Positions 9,828-18,425 are shown, counted from the first letter of the stretch. The stretch is 64,000 nt of DNA from Rhodospirillaceae bacterium (GCA_002724395.1 PBOR01000043.1:1-64000), one strand, 5' to 3'. A program made the numbers and translations. Notes: generated by a model from the letters alone, not told the origin.

Positions 9828-10595
9828 ATGAATAAAGAATCACTTATTCCTATCGACGGTACCGTCGACGCCGCTGAGATCGAGAAATTTACAGCCATGG
9901 CTGAAGAATGGTGGGATGCGAATGGAAAGTTTAAACCGCTCCATAAGCTAAACCCCGCCCGACTTGGGTTTCTACGCGACCGTATCGCTGCCCATTTTGG
10001 GCGTGACCCGATGGCCACTAATCCACTCAAAGACCTAACCGTTTTAGATATAGGTTGTGGCGGCGGCTTGATGACCGAGCCGTTAAGACGACTTGGAGCA
10101 ACCATGACAGCGGTAGATGCAGCTGAAAGAAACATCGAAATTGCCCGAATCCATGCACAAAAAATGGCACTTGATATCGATTATCACTACGCGACCGCTG
10201 GACAGCTAGCCGCAAAAGGAAAACAATTTGATGCCGTCGTTAATATGGAAGTGATTGAGCATGTGGCGGACATTCATAAATTCCTGGGCGAGTGCGCGCA
10301 ATTGGTTAGGCCCGGCGGGCTTATGGTTCTTGCGACCCTCAATCGTACGGCCAAATCGTTTATGCTCGCTATCGTGGGTGCTGAATATTTGCTGAGATGG
10401 CTACCTCGGGGGACACATGAATGGCAAAAATTTGTTAAACCCTCCGAACTCGCCGCCGCTTGCCGGCCGTTAGACCTAGAGATAACCGAGCTTATGGGCC
10501 TCCGTTACGACCCTTTGAGGGACCGCTGGCAGCTAGCGCCAAATAGTTTAGACGTCAATTATATGGCAGTGACAGAAAAATTGATCAAGGAATAG
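9828..10595 (+). CDS. ubiG: Ubiquinone biosynthesis O-methyltransferase UbiG
   Basis: UbiG performs the O-methylation steps of ubiquinone synthesis with S-adenosylmethionine. The protein has the UbiG N-terminal pattern (EIEKFTAMAEEWWDANGKFKPLHKLNPARL), the SAM motif LDIGCGGGLMTEPLRRLGA and the post-motif VNMEVIEHV. The C-terminus GLRYDPLRDRWQLAPNSLDVNYM is typical. I choose the ATG at 9828 because family proteins begin shortly before the DAAEIEKF segment; the frame itself is open further upstream, to 9744. It is divergent from lysC and the last plus-strand gene before a 420-base gap. Confidence 0.94.
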   Translation: MNKESLIPIDGTVDAAEIEKFTAMAEEWWDANGKFKPLHKLNPARLGFLRDRIAAHFGRDPMATNPLKDLTVLDIGCGGGLMTEPLRRLGATMTAVDAAERNIEIARIHAQKMALDIDYHYATAGQLAAKGKQFDAVVNMEVIEHVADIHKFLGECAQLVRPGGLMVLATLNRTAKSFMLAIVGAEYLLRWLPRGTHEWQKFVKPSELAAACRPLDLEITELMGLRYDPLRDRWQLAPNSLDVNYMAVTEKLIKE

Positions 10596-11017
10596 CCACG
10601 GTATTATTTTGTCATGACCCGCGTCGTCGATACAATCCACAGACCCAATCGTCCTCTTCGTAGTAACACATTTCTGAGTTTCGTGAATAGATGCGGAAAA
10701 AGCCTAATTCTCTTCTGACACCAAATAGCGACCTGTATTTTTTCTAGGCTCACACTCGATACTCAATCCCAACTTCACACAACAATACTCAATAGTAATT
10801 ACAAACCTTATCCCAGCAAGAAAGGCTTGAGAGGTTCCCGTGAAAAATTTATTTGGCCAACATCGACCAGCCCGCCTTACCGAGTTGAAACTTTATTCCA
10901 CAAACGGTTAATGGAGATGGGGACAACGAACTTGCCACCGCGAAACGACCATCACCACCAAGCAATTTAAAAGCAACATACCAATAATAATTTAACGATT
11001 TCCTATTAATTCGGGGC
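10596..11017. other. Intergenic gap, no supported gene
   Basis: This 422-base stretch between the convergent ubiG and VOC genes is A+T-rich. I see no long reading frame, tRNA or clear terminator hairpin in it. One very short frame starts with GTG near 10841 after GAGAGG and would encode 23 residues. It has no recognisable features and I do not call it a gene. Confidence 0.5.
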
Positions 11018-11422
11018 TTATTTTACGTCAAGACACCAAGAACTGCGCGCATGATCCGCTACAGCTACGTCGAAAACAATACCGTTCAGATCCCTGTATT
11101 TACGTTCATATTTCGGCCCCTTGCCGACATTTTTTACTTGGCCGTGATAGACGCCACCAGCATTCTCGATTGCCAACGCACCCTCTTCGATATCGTCGAC
11201 AAGGAAACCCAAATGATGGATGCCGACAAAATCATTGCCGCGTTCATCTTCAGCGTTGTTGTTTTTTTTAATATCTAAAATAGCTAGACTGACTACTCCA
11301 TCAGACATCATTACTGCTACATCGGATTGCCTAACCCGTTCCAGGCCAAATGCTTCTTCATAAAATTTTGCTGCTTCTTCCAAATCCCGGACCGCAATCG
11401 CAATATGGCGGAGTTTTGCCAT
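11018..11422 (-). CDS. VOC-family (glyoxalase-like) protein
   Basis: A 134-residue vicinal-oxygen-chelate protein. It begins with the family signature LRHIAIAVRDLEEAAKFYEEAFGL, has the central IHHLGFLVDDIE motif and ends in a second beta-alpha-beta-beta-beta unit with YRDLNGIVFDVA. His residues at the starts of both modules and a late Glu/Asp position suggest a metal site. The substrate cannot be told from sequence; glyoxalase I and dioxygenase-like members all share this fold. The start is very well supported by AGGAGG seven bases before the ATG. It stands alone between two gaps. Confidence 0.85.
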   Translation of the reverse strand: MAKLRHIAIAVRDLEEAAKFYEEAFGLERVRQSDVAVMMSDGVVSLAILDIKKNNNAEDERGNDFVGIHHLGFLVDDIEEGALAIENAGGVYHGQVKNVGKGPKYERKYRDLNGIVFDVAVADHARSSWCLDVK

Positions 11423-11571
11423 TGTTTCCTCCTATGGTTTGCTCGTGCGCAAACTTGCACGGATTATTAGCCTAACGCCATAACGTTAATCTGCAATAGC
11501 TGTGCTATTTTTACACGCGATAAGATAACCATTAAATACTAACAACAAGTGCCTAATATTAGAATTCTCGG

Positions 11572-11994
11572 TTAACTATCGGTACGTGAAACCCAGGGAA
11601 TTCGGGCAAACGCTACGCCCTCTTCCTCCAAAGCACGTGCGTCATCATCAGTTGTCTCGCCATAAATATTACGGCTTTCCGCTTCGTCATAATGTATTTT
11701 GCGCGCTTCTTCAGCAAACTCGCTGCCCACATAATCACAGTTTTTTTCGACTTCTTCGCGCACTTTGACCATCATTTGACGCAATTCAGAGAATTTTTTT
11801 TGTTTGGCCTCTTCCGAAGTGCTATTTCGGGCCGATGCAATGCGCGGCGCCATCGGCGCCTTAACAATGTTACAATCACCACAAACAGGACACGCAACTT
11901 CACCTGCTTTACTTTGTTTTTCAAAAGTAGCACCGTCTTTAAACCAAGCCTCGAATTGATGTTCTTTACTGCAACGAAGATTAAACAAAATCAT
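11572..11994 (-). CDS. DUF1178 family zinc-ribbon-like protein
   Basis: A 140-residue protein of the DUF1178 family, whose function is not established. The N-terminus (MILFNLRCSKEHQFEAWF) carries one cysteine and a second pair lies in CPVCGDCNIVKAPMAP, forming a probable small zinc ribbon. A charged helical middle is followed by the conserved end with DDARALEEEGV and PWV. In many alphaproteobacteria this gene sits downstream of the nitrilase and glutaredoxin 3 genes, which is true here apart from an intervening opposite-strand methyltransferase fragment. No Shine-Dalgarno sequence is obvious before the ATG. Confidence 0.85.
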   Translation of the reverse strand: MILFNLRCSKEHQFEAWFKDGATFEKQSKAGEVACPVCGDCNIVKAPMAPRIASARNSTSEEAKQKKFSELRQMMVKVREEVEKNCDYVGSEFAEEARKIHYDEAESRNIYGETTDDDARALEEEGVAFARIPWVSRTDS

Positions 11995-12042
11995 GCTTTT
12001 TTACGCCCGACTGAATTAAAGAAACACTTTTTCACTTTGTAA

Positions 12043-12593
12043 ATGGTACTGAAAAGAAAAAATAGCAAGCCAATCCATATCCCTAATCACCATGAGTCCC
12101 AAGAATCCGATTGGGTTAAACGGTTCGCTCACCGTGTAACTCATGATAGCGCAGTCTTAGACGTAGCCTGCGGATCGGGGCGCCAGGGGCGTTTTTTCTA
12201 AACAAAGGCTACCAAGTGACATTCGTCGATAAAGATATTGCCGAAGTGAGCGATTTACTCGAACACCCAAATGCTCAAATAATTGCGGGAGACTTGGAGG
12301 CCGGTCCTTGGCCGCTCGGAACGAAACAGTTTCAGTGCATGGTTGTCGCCAACCATCTGTGGCGACCCAACTTTAGGCGATTACTATCGCAATTAGACGG
12401 CCTATTAATCTACGAAACATTCGCCAAGGGTAACGAACAATACGGCCACCCGCGAAATCCGGATTTTTTGTTGCAAAAAGGCGAGCTTTTCGAACGTATC
12501 CGAGGCCATTGCCAAGTACTTGCTTATGAACAGCGAACTTTGCACTATCCATCACAGGCTATCGTACAAAGGATTGCCGCCCGCACCTTTTAA
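12043..12593 (+). pseudogene. Class I SAM methyltransferase, frameshifted
   Basis: Two reading frames together make one class I methyltransferase of about 184 residues. The first starts at ATG 12043, runs through VLDVACGSGRQGRFF (the SAM-binding loop) and hits TAA at 12199-12201. The second, one base back, continues with LNKGYQVTFVDKD, exactly the strand expected next in this fold, and runs to 12593. The break falls in a run of six T (12192-12197); seven would restore the frame. The substrate is unknown. It may be a decayed gene, a sequencing or assembly indel, or a programmed -1 frameshift at T TTT TTC. It converges on the nitrilase gene. Confidence 0.75.
12192..12198 (+). other. T TTT TTC heptamer at frameshift point
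   Basis: In the upstream reading frame the codons are CGT TTT TTC TAA. The seven bases T TTT TTC therefore fit the X XXY YYZ pattern of -1 slippery sites, and the zero-frame stop follows at once. Slipping one base gives TTT TTT CTA AAC and joins the two halves of the methyltransferase without loss. No strong downstream pseudoknot was recognised by eye. Confidence 0.4.
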
Positions 12594-12612
12594 ACGCCTT
12601 CATGCCAAGCCA

Positions 12613-13431
12613 CTAAATCGGTTTATCGTGTAAAAGGGAGGGTATCATAGAGCGAGCTTCGTCGATTTTACTAAGGTCTATATCTCCATAGACAATCCCA
12701 ATTTCTTCCCCTCCGTCCGCCAAAACTTTTCCCCACGGATCGACTATTAAGGAATGCCCGTAACTTTTACGACCATCTTCATGATCACCGCACTGCGCTG
12801 GTGCCACAATGAAAGTGCCAGTCTCGATAGCACGCGACCGCAATAGTACATGCCAATGAGCTTCGCCAGTGCGCCGCGTAAACGCGGAGGGCACTGTAAT
12901 GATGCCGGCACCCGCTTGAGCCAGGGCACGGTAAAGGTAAGGGAAACGAACATCATAACAAATGGTGAGACCAAGGGTACCCCAAGGCGTATCTGCCGCT
13001 GATGTGCCATCGCCGGGCCGATAGGTTTCTGATTCACGAAATGTACTCCCATCGGCGAGATTAACATCAAACATATGAATCTTGTCATACCGCGCCACAA
13101 CTTTCCCGTCTGAAGAAATTAAGAATGAGCGATTTCCGAGCCTCTCGTCATCTCCCAATCTTAAGGCGAGAGAGCCTATGAGTATCCAAACGCCTAATTC
13201 CTTCGACAGAGCCCGGTAAGCCGCGAGAGAGGGATCCTCTTGCTCTAGCCTAGCCGCTGCTTTGGCTAGTGTACCACGTCGCTGGCAAATGTTGACAACC
13301 TCTGGCAAAGTTATCAAAGAAGCACCCTTGGCGGCGGCTTCTCTAATCATTTTGGAAGAGGCCCTAATATTTGCCGCGACACTCGTTGAAGACGATGTCT
13401 GAACACAGGCGACCTTTAGGTCAGTTACCAA
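12613..13431 (-). CDS. Carbon-nitrogen hydrolase (Nit2/omega-amidase-like)
   Basis: A 272-residue nitrilase-superfamily hydrolase. The catalytic Glu lies in LITLPEVVN, the Lys in ARYDKIHMFDV and the Cys in GLTICYDVRFPYLYR, the usual E-K-C triad. The pattern around KIHMFD...ESETYRPGD is that of Nit1/Nit2-type enzymes, which deaminate glutathione-derived or 2-oxo-acid amides; the exact substrate is inferred only at family level. It begins with a TTG directly after the TAG of grxC, so the two are probably co-translated. The pairing with glutaredoxin 3 is common in alphaproteobacteria. Confidence 0.88.
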   Translation of the reverse strand: MVTDLKVACVQTSSSTSVAANIRASSKMIREAAAKGASLITLPEVVNICQRRGTLAKAAARLEQEDPSLAAYRALSKELGVWILIGSLALRLGDDERLGNRSFLISSDGKVVARYDKIHMFDVNLADGSTFRESETYRPGDGTSAADTPWGTLGLTICYDVRFPYLYRALAQAGAGIITVPSAFTRRTGEAHWHVLLRSRAIETGTFIVAPAQCGDHEDGRKSYGHSLIVDPWGKVLADGGEEIGIVYGDIDLSKIDEARSMIPSLLHDKPI

Positions 13432-13689
13432 CTAACGCTCCAGCATTGGGTCAAGTTTTCCAGCAGCTTCAAGAGCGAATAGATCATCACACCCACCTAC
13501 ATGCTGGTCTCCTATAAAAATTTGTGGAACAGAAGTCGCGCCATTAGCGCGTGTAACCATCAACTTTTTCTGTTCGGGCTGAATGATCACGTCAACCTCA
13601 GTAAATTCGACATTTTTTTGAGAAAATAATCTTTTAGCGCGATGGCAAAATTCGCAAAGAGGTGCGGTATAAATTTCTACTTTAGCCAC
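13432..13689 (-). CDS. grxC: Glutaredoxin 3
   Basis: A small cytosolic thiol-disulfide oxidoreductase that uses glutathione. The active site is CEFCHRAK, a CxxC with Glu-Phe between the cysteines rather than the more usual Pro-Tyr. The cis-proline loop SVPQIFIGDQHVGGCDDL follows. Starting at the GTG at 13689 gives 85 residues, the standard length, and begins directly with VAKVEIYTAPLC. The frame is open 16 codons further to 13737, but that extension has no family match. The nitrilase gene follows without a gap. Upstream lies the decayed comF, which usually heads this operon. Confidence 0.9.
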   Translation of the reverse strand: MAKVEIYTAPLCEFCHRAKRLFSQKNVEFTEVDVIIQPEQKKLMVTRANGATSVPQIFIGDQHVGGCDDLFALEAAGKLDPMLER

Positions 13690-13740
13690 ATTTTTAATCC
13701 ATTGATTTGATGTTGTATATTGAACGCTTTTGCGCATGGC

Positions 13741-14043
13741 TTGCGGTCACGAGTTATATAAACGGCGCAAGCCACACCCAAATTTAACGACACTTTCGCA
13801 CATTCCTCCAGCGTTACGCCAGTCTTGAAAAGTTATCTCACAATTAACTCGTTTGCATTTTATAAACAGGCTTAGGCAAAAGGCCCTAGCGGGGTTCCGA
13901 TTCCAGACAAGCCCAGACATGCTGTCCTGCAGATGTGTTGAATAGCGGACTACGCTAAAAATATTTGATGCACCTTCGGTAACGCGATACTGGTTTTGAG
14001 GTGAAAGTTTGTTGCCATAGATTAATATTTTAAACCTATGCAT
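13741..14043 (-). pseudogene. comF: comF remnant (phosphoribosyltransferase-like)
   Basis: The minus strand here still encodes recognisable pieces of the ComF C-terminal half. From about 14043 to 13846 one frame reads RFKILIYGNK, then VVRYSTHLQDSMSGL and RNPARAFCLS, then IKCKRV, matching the order of conserved ComF blocks. A second frame from 13826 reads KTGVTLEECAKVSLNLG, the stretch after the PRPP loop. The PRPP motif between them is scrambled with a stop. The N-terminal zinc-ribbon half is missing; its place is taken by the divergent methyltransferase gene. ComF normally precedes grxC in related genomes. I infer loss by deletion plus frameshift. Confidence 0.7.
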
Positions 14044-14940
14044 AGTGACGCCGTGTCCCAGCCAATTCATATATTTGACCGAAAACGAGTGCGCCAAAAA
14101 AGAAGCCGCGCCGCAGCGAATTTTTGCGAGCATGATTTTTTGTTTCGCGAAATCAAAGACCGTCTAACAGATCGGTTACTAGATATTGATCGTGCCTTTG
14201 AGGTAACGTTCAACTTGGGTGCGCGGCACCCAGTAATCACTGAACGAACGGCAATCACCGCAGATTTGACCACCGCTTACCGCAAGACGGTTGCTTTACC
14301 CTATCTGGTTCTTGACGAAGAATTTTTGCCAATTGCCAAAAACAGTTTGGATTTAGTTGTGAGCAATCTTTGCCTTCATTGGACAAATGATTTGCCTGGA
14401 ACCTTGCTACAAATCTGCCAGGCATTAAAACCAGACGGTCTCTTTCTCGCAGCATTCTTAGGTGGTGATACGCTAATAGAACTTCGGTCCAGCCTAATGG
14501 AAGCAGAAATGGAAATTACCGGAGGTGCTGGGCCAAGGGTGTCGCCCTTTGCGGATATCCGTGATGCGGGTGGTTTGCTACAGAGGGCGGGGTTTGCGTT
14601 ACCTGTCACCGACCAAGATAAAATCACGGTTACATACGACAATGCATTTAAACTAATGGCGGACCTTAGAGGGATGGGCGAAAGTAATGCCCTAGTCGAA
14701 ATGCCACGCGCCGTTCCCCGTCGCCTATTGTTTGCGCGTGCAGCGGAAATTTACCATGAACGCTTTGCCAATGACGAAGGGCGCATCCCCGCGACCTTTG
14801 AAGTGCTTTATTTGCATGGCTGGACCCCCGCAGACACCCAACCGAAGCCGCTCAAACCAGGAAGTGCTCGAGGCAGATTAGCGGACGCATTGAATTCACT
14901 TGAATTGTCTGCCGGAGAAAAGGCAAAACCCCAGACATAA
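14038..14940 (+). CDS. NDUFAF5-like methyltransferase-domain protein
   Basis: A 300-residue protein of the BioC/NDUFAF5-like group. The N-terminus (IFDRKRVRQKRSRAAANFCEHDFL) and the central NSLDLVVSNLCLHWTNDLPG are characteristic of the group whose mitochondrial member NDUFAF5 acts on complex I assembly. The tail GRIPATFEVLYLHGWTP is also typical. The SAM loop is FNLGARHP rather than a canonical GxGxG, so the enzymatic activity is uncertain. Alphaproteobacterial members usually lie divergent from comF-grxC, as here. No clear Shine-Dalgarno sequence precedes the ATG. The next gene follows after about 20 bases. Confidence 0.82.
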   Translation: MHSDAVSQPIHIFDRKRVRQKRSRAAANFCEHDFLFREIKDRLTDRLLDIDRAFEVTFNLGARHPVITERTAITADLTTAYRKTVALPYLVLDEEFLPIAKNSLDLVVSNLCLHWTNDLPGTLLQICQALKPDGLFLAAFLGGDTLIELRSSLMEAEMEITGGAGPRVSPFADIRDAGGLLQRAGFALPVTDQDKITVTYDNAFKLMADLRGMGESNALVEMPRAVPRRLLFARAAEIYHERFANDEGRIPATFEVLYLHGWTPADTQPKPLKPGSARGRLADALNSLELSAGEKAKPQT

Positions 14941-14960
14941 AAACTGAGGACGCATAGAGA

Positions 14961-15812
14961 ATGTTCGATCAACAAACGCCCAACCGGCTCGAAATCTTTC
15001 TGACAATAAGTGAAGCATATGAATTTCTTTGGGCAAATAGAAACGACTTTGCGCGTATGAGCGCTCTTCCGGTTTTAATTTTGGCTTTTGCCGATGTGAT
15101 CGCGATAGCGTTCTTTCCCATGCAAGATGGCAGAATTACCTACCAAGCCTGGGCGGTGAGGCTTGTACCTGCAGTATTTTTGTACGTGATGTTTAGCGTT
15201 GCCTGGCATCGTCGATTTTTGCGTTCATCGGAAACTAGTACATTCTGGGAGGCCCTTCGTTGGGACGGACGTAAGACAGTATTCTTTATAAGACTAATTA
15301 GCATTTTTCTATGCGTCGCCCTAATTAGCCTTTCACCGACTATCATTATCGCTATCATCGGCTTTATCATTTCCACAATGTCTGGTGTCATCGGCATGTC
15401 AGCAGTGCCCCCCCAAGGAATTAGCCTGTTGGGCTCAACAATAGTTATGACGATTGCGCTGTTACTGTATGCACGCTTATCCTTGTGGCTACCGGCAACT
15501 GCTGTAGATGAAAGGTATGGCCCTACTGCCATCTGGAGACTTGGCCAGGGTAATAGCTGGTCACTCGTCGGCATAACTTTGGGCGCAGCTCTGCCCATGA
15601 TGCTTGGCGCCTTCGCCATCGGATCTTTTGTTCAGTCCTTTGTTACAGGCCTTGGCATCAACGGCCATTTAACCGGACGCCTAATTACAGCTCTGGCTTC
15701 GGGATTCTGCAACTACGTAACGTTAGCTGCAGAGATCACAGCACTATCGATTGCCTACCGAAAATTATTACAGCAAAAAAATGCCGGCGTACCGTTCTTC
15801 CAAAACGACTAA
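14961..15812 (+). CDS. Hypothetical multi-span membrane protein
   Basis: I do not recognise this 283-residue protein. It has about six hydrophobic segments: near residues 33-53, 70-85, 112-150 (long enough for two), 155-175, 198-230 and 240-262. A cytoplasmic-looking N-terminus of about 30 residues precedes them. A short basic/aromatic stretch (WHRRFLRSSE) follows the second span. ACTGAGGAC lies upstream of the ATG. Its stop shares four bases (CTAA, 15809-15812) with the convergent mutT. It could be co-transcribed with the upstream methyltransferase gene. No transport or enzyme motif is visible. Confidence 0.75.
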   Translation: MFDQQTPNRLEIFLTISEAYEFLWANRNDFARMSALPVLILAFADVIAIAFFPMQDGRITYQAWAVRLVPAVFLYVMFSVAWHRRFLRSSETSTFWEALRWDGRKTVFFIRLISIFLCVALISLSPTIIIAIIGFIISTMSGVIGMSAVPPQGISLLGSTIVMTIALLLYARLSLWLPATAVDERYGPTAIWRLGQGNSWSLVGITLGAALPMMLGAFAIGSFVQSFVTGLGINGHLTGRLITALASGFCNYVTLAAEITALSIAYRKLLQQKNAGVPFFQND

Positions 15813-16258
15813 AGAAAATCTCGCAACATAGCTACAAGCGGCTTGTCCGCAGGCGGCATTGGAAAATCCCCTAATCTATTTGGATAGACCCATTTCAGGG
15901 TTTGACCTTCCTGGGCCTGGGGAATTCCTTGCCAAACACGGCAAAGGTATAACGGCATTAAGAGGTGACATTTATCATAGATATGGCTTGCAAAAGTAAA
16001 GGGCGCAAGGCAGCTAGTTTTAGTGTCGATGTTGATTTCTTCCGCAAGTTCACGCACCAGCGCTATCTCCGGCGTTTCATTATCCTTCACCTTTCCGCCA
16101 GGAAACTCCCAAAGACCGCCCATGGGCTTCCCAGCCGGACGCTTTGCAATTAGCACACGCCCATCCGGGTCGACCAACGCCGCGGCAACGACTAGCAATA
16201 TCGGCTTTGCCACCCCTTGACGCGGTAATTGCCAACAGCCGTCACCAGTTTGTGACAT
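15809..16258 (-). CDS. mutT: 8-oxo-dGTP diphosphatase MutT (Nudix)
   Basis: MutT removes oxidised dGTP from the nucleotide pool and so prevents A:T to C:G mutation. The Nudix box is intact: GGKVKDNETPEIALVRELAEEINI fits GX5EX7REUXEEXGU apart from Asn at the penultimate position. The N-terminal ILLVVAAALVDPDGRVLIAKRP is typical of MutT. I choose the ATG at 16258, four bases after the argJ stop; the frame is open to an ATG at 16282 inside argJ. At about 149 residues it is a little longer than the enterobacterial enzyme. It is the last gene of the parvulin-argJ-mutT run. Confidence 0.9.
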   Translation of the reverse strand: MSQTGDGCWQLPRQGVAKPILLVVAAALVDPDGRVLIAKRPAGKPMGGLWEFPGGKVKDNETPEIALVRELAEEINIDTKTSCLAPFTFASHIYDKCHLLMPLYLCRVWQGIPQAQEGQTLKWVYPNRLGDFPMPPADKPLVAMLRDFL

Positions 16259-16262
16259 GATT

Positions 16263-17498
16263 TTAACTGCGGTAATCAGCATTAATGCTGATATAGTCGT
16301 GAGTCAAATCACAGGTCCACACGCGCGCTTTGCCAGCGCCGACGCCGACATCAACTTCAATGGTAACACTTTGCTCTTTAAGGTGCCTTGCAATCGGCGC
16401 TTCTCTATACGCATCAATAAGCCTACCGTTTTTCGTAATTGGAATGCCCCCCATCGCGATTGACAACTTATCACGGTCAGCCTTCTCTCCGGCCTTCCCA
16501 ATCGCCATCACAATACGCCCCCAATTTGCATCCTCACCGGCGATAGCAGTTTTCACCAAAGGAGAATTCGCAATCGCGAGACCTATGCGTTTTGCCGCTC
16601 TCGCTGATGCAGCGCCAGTTACATCGATAGTAATAAACTTAGTAGCACCTTCGCCATCGCGTACCACTTGCGTTGCAAGGTCGATCATCAAATCTGTCAA
16701 AGCTTGTCGGAAGTGCCGCAAATGCGCTTGAGCCGGCCCAGACACTGACTTATGACTTGCGGCGCCTGTTGCTGCCAATAACACTGTATCACTGGTCGAA
16801 GTATCGCTATCGACAGTAATGGAGTTGAAGCTCCTATCTGTACCATAATCGAGAAGTTTTTGAAGCGTCGGAGCCGGAATTTTAGCATCAGTGAAAATAA
16901 AGCTCAGCATCGTTGCCATATCCGGCGCTATCATACCCGAACCCTTCGCTATACCAACGATCCGAACCGGCGAACCGGCTATTTCGGTTTCAATACAGGC
17001 GCCTTTTGAGAAAGTATCGGTAGTACGAATGGCATCTGCAGCGTCAGACCAACCGTTCGGTGTTAGCGCCTTCACCGCACCTGGCAGTCTTTCACCGATC
17101 GCTTTGGGGGGCAATGGCTCTCCGATGACGCCGGTCGATGCCAGGAACACCTCCGCCTTTCGGCAATCAAAATGGCGAACAGCGGCCTTGATCGTCTCCG
17201 CAACGGTTTGATCACCGGCTTTTCCAGTAAACGCGTTGGCATTTCCTGAATTGACAATAATAGTGCGCGCTTTGCCGCGCCTTATAACCTGTCGGCACCA
17301 GTCAACCGGTGCAGAGGGGCACTGGGAAGACGTGAATTTTCCCGCTATAGTCGTTCCCGCTTGCAAATCAGCAACAAAGAGGTCACGCTTCTTACCTTTC
17401 TTCAATCCCGTGGATAGGCCAGCAACCCGAACGCCATCAACCGTCGGTAAAAACGGAAAGTCAGTCGGCGCTAATGGTGAGCGCTTCAACACAATCAA
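16263..17498 (-). CDS. argJ: Glutamate N-acetyltransferase / acetylglutamate synthase ArgJ
   Basis: ArgJ transfers acetyl from N-acetylornithine to glutamate, recycling the acetyl group in arginine synthesis; many members also use acetyl-CoA. The 411-residue precursor has the autocleavage site at Ala-Thr196 in KGSGMIAPDMATML, which generates alpha and beta chains with Thr196 as nucleophile. Other family blocks are VNSGNANAFTG, STGVIGEPLP and the C-terminal EDANWGRI. The first possible start is TTG at 17498, directly after the parvulin stop; a GTG two codons in is equally possible. The secA/parvulin/argJ/mutT neighbourhood is common in alphaproteobacteria. Confidence 0.95.
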   Translation of the reverse strand: MIVLKRSPLAPTDFPFLPTVDGVRVAGLSTGLKKGKKRDLFVADLQAGTTIAGKFTSSQCPSAPVDWCRQVIRRGKARTIIVNSGNANAFTGKAGDQTVAETIKAAVRHFDCRKAEVFLASTGVIGEPLPPKAIGERLPGAVKALTPNGWSDAADAIRTTDTFSKGACIETEIAGSPVRIVGIAKGSGMIAPDMATMLSFIFTDAKIPAPTLQKLLDYGTDRSFNSITVDSDTSTSDTVLLAATGAASHKSVSGPAQAHLRHFRQALTDLMIDLATQVVRDGEGATKFITIDVTGAASARAAKRIGLAIANSPLVKTAIAGEDANWGRIVMAIGKAGEKADRDKLSIAMGGIPITKNGRLIDAYREAPIARHLKEQSVTIEVDVGVGAGKARVWTCDLTHDYISINADYRS

Positions 17499-18425
17499 TT
17501 ACCGAGAAGGCTTTGGCGCAGCAGGCGGTGAAACCGATTCCTGAGGAGCAGCGCGGGCCGTCTTACCATCAAAAGAAAAGCGCTGAACTTTTGTCTGCGC
17601 TAACAGGTCCGATACAACCTGGTTGCTGAACTTTTGGCCCACCTTTTGTCTAAGCATAGGACGCATTTTCTCAAAAGTTGGCATCTTTCTCTTACGACGA
17701 TCTTCGAGTTTAATAACATGCCACCCAAAGTCTGACTTGACCGGCTTTTGCGTTACCTGCCCCACCTTCAAAGCGAAAGCTGCGTCAGAAAAAGGCTTCA
17801 CCATTTCATCTCTCTTAAAATAATTGAGATCGCCGCCCCGAGACGCAGTTCGGCCTATGGAGTATTTTTTCGCCAATTCAGCAAAATTTTGACCCGTATT
17901 TATAAAATTAATAATTTCTTTGGCTTTAGACTCCGTTTGCAACAAGACATGGCGCGCCCGTACCTCTTCAATCCCTTCATTTCTCTTTGCTAGAATTTTA
18001 TACTCGTCCCTCAATATCTTATCGGTAATCTGCTTTCTTACTAAATCGCCCAGGTAGACATCTCGAACCAGAGCATCCTCCGCACGTTTTAACTGGCGTT
18101 TTACTCGGGGATCATTCTCCAATTTCAAACGTCTGCCATATAAAGTTAGCATTTTTGCGACAATAACTGATTCCAGCAGGCTCGAATAATGACGATTGAG
18201 GCCCGCACGGCGAACTCGCGGCGGCAAGGCGCGGAAAGCGCTGATTATATCTTGTTGGTAAATTGGCTCTCCCACAACACGAGCCACAACTATTTTTTTT
18301 GCAGCACCCGTAGTTCCTGAGGTCGACTGAGACAACAGAACACCTTCTTCTGCCAAGCTTTCCTTGGATGACAGAAGCGTAAACGAAACAATTGCGGCCA
18401 TACCAAATAGTGCTACACGAACCAT
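17499..18425 (-). CDS. Parvulin-type peptidyl-prolyl isomerase (PpiC)
   Basis: A secreted parvulin that probably assists folding of periplasmic and outer-membrane proteins. An N-terminal signal (MVRVALFGMAAIVSFTLL) precedes a SurA-like helical domain. The rotamase domain follows at about residues 150-245, with ARHVLLQTESKAKEIIN, YSIGRTASRGGDLNYFKRDEM and SDFGWHVIKLEDRR. A proline- and alanine-rich tail ends the protein. I prefer the ATG at 18425, with AAGGATT nearby; the frame continues to an ATG at 18458. It is divergent from secA, so the export motor and a folding factor share an intergenic region. Confidence 0.88.
   Translation of the reverse strand: MVRVALFGMAAIVSFTLLSSKESLAEEGVLLSQSTSGTTGAAKKIVVARVVGEPIYQQDIISAFRALPPRVRRAGLNRHYSSLLESVIVAKMLTLYGRRLKLENDPRVKRQLKRAEDALVRDVYLGDLVRKQITDKILRDEYKILAKRNEGIEEVRARHVLLQTESKAKEIINFINTGQNFAELAKKYSIGRTASRGGDLNYFKRDEMVKPFSDAAFALKVGQVTQKPVKSDFGWHVIKLEDRRKRKMPTFEKMRPMLRQKVGQKFSNQVVSDLLAQTKVQRFSFDGKTARAAPQESVSPPAAPKPSR

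Noticed and set aside
10841-10912. 23-codon frame after GAGAGG in the ubiG-VOC gap
   Set aside because: It is too short, with no hydrophobic or conserved pattern; the Shine-Dalgarno match alone is weak evidence.
11495-11512. Small hairpin AATAGC-TGT-GCTATT followed by T
   Set aside because: The stem is A+T-rich and short, and it points away from the minus-strand genes on either side.
15140-15619. 159-codon minus-strand frame inside the membrane protein gene
   Set aside because: The plus-strand frame has coherent membrane spans; the opposite frame shows no motif and no start signal.
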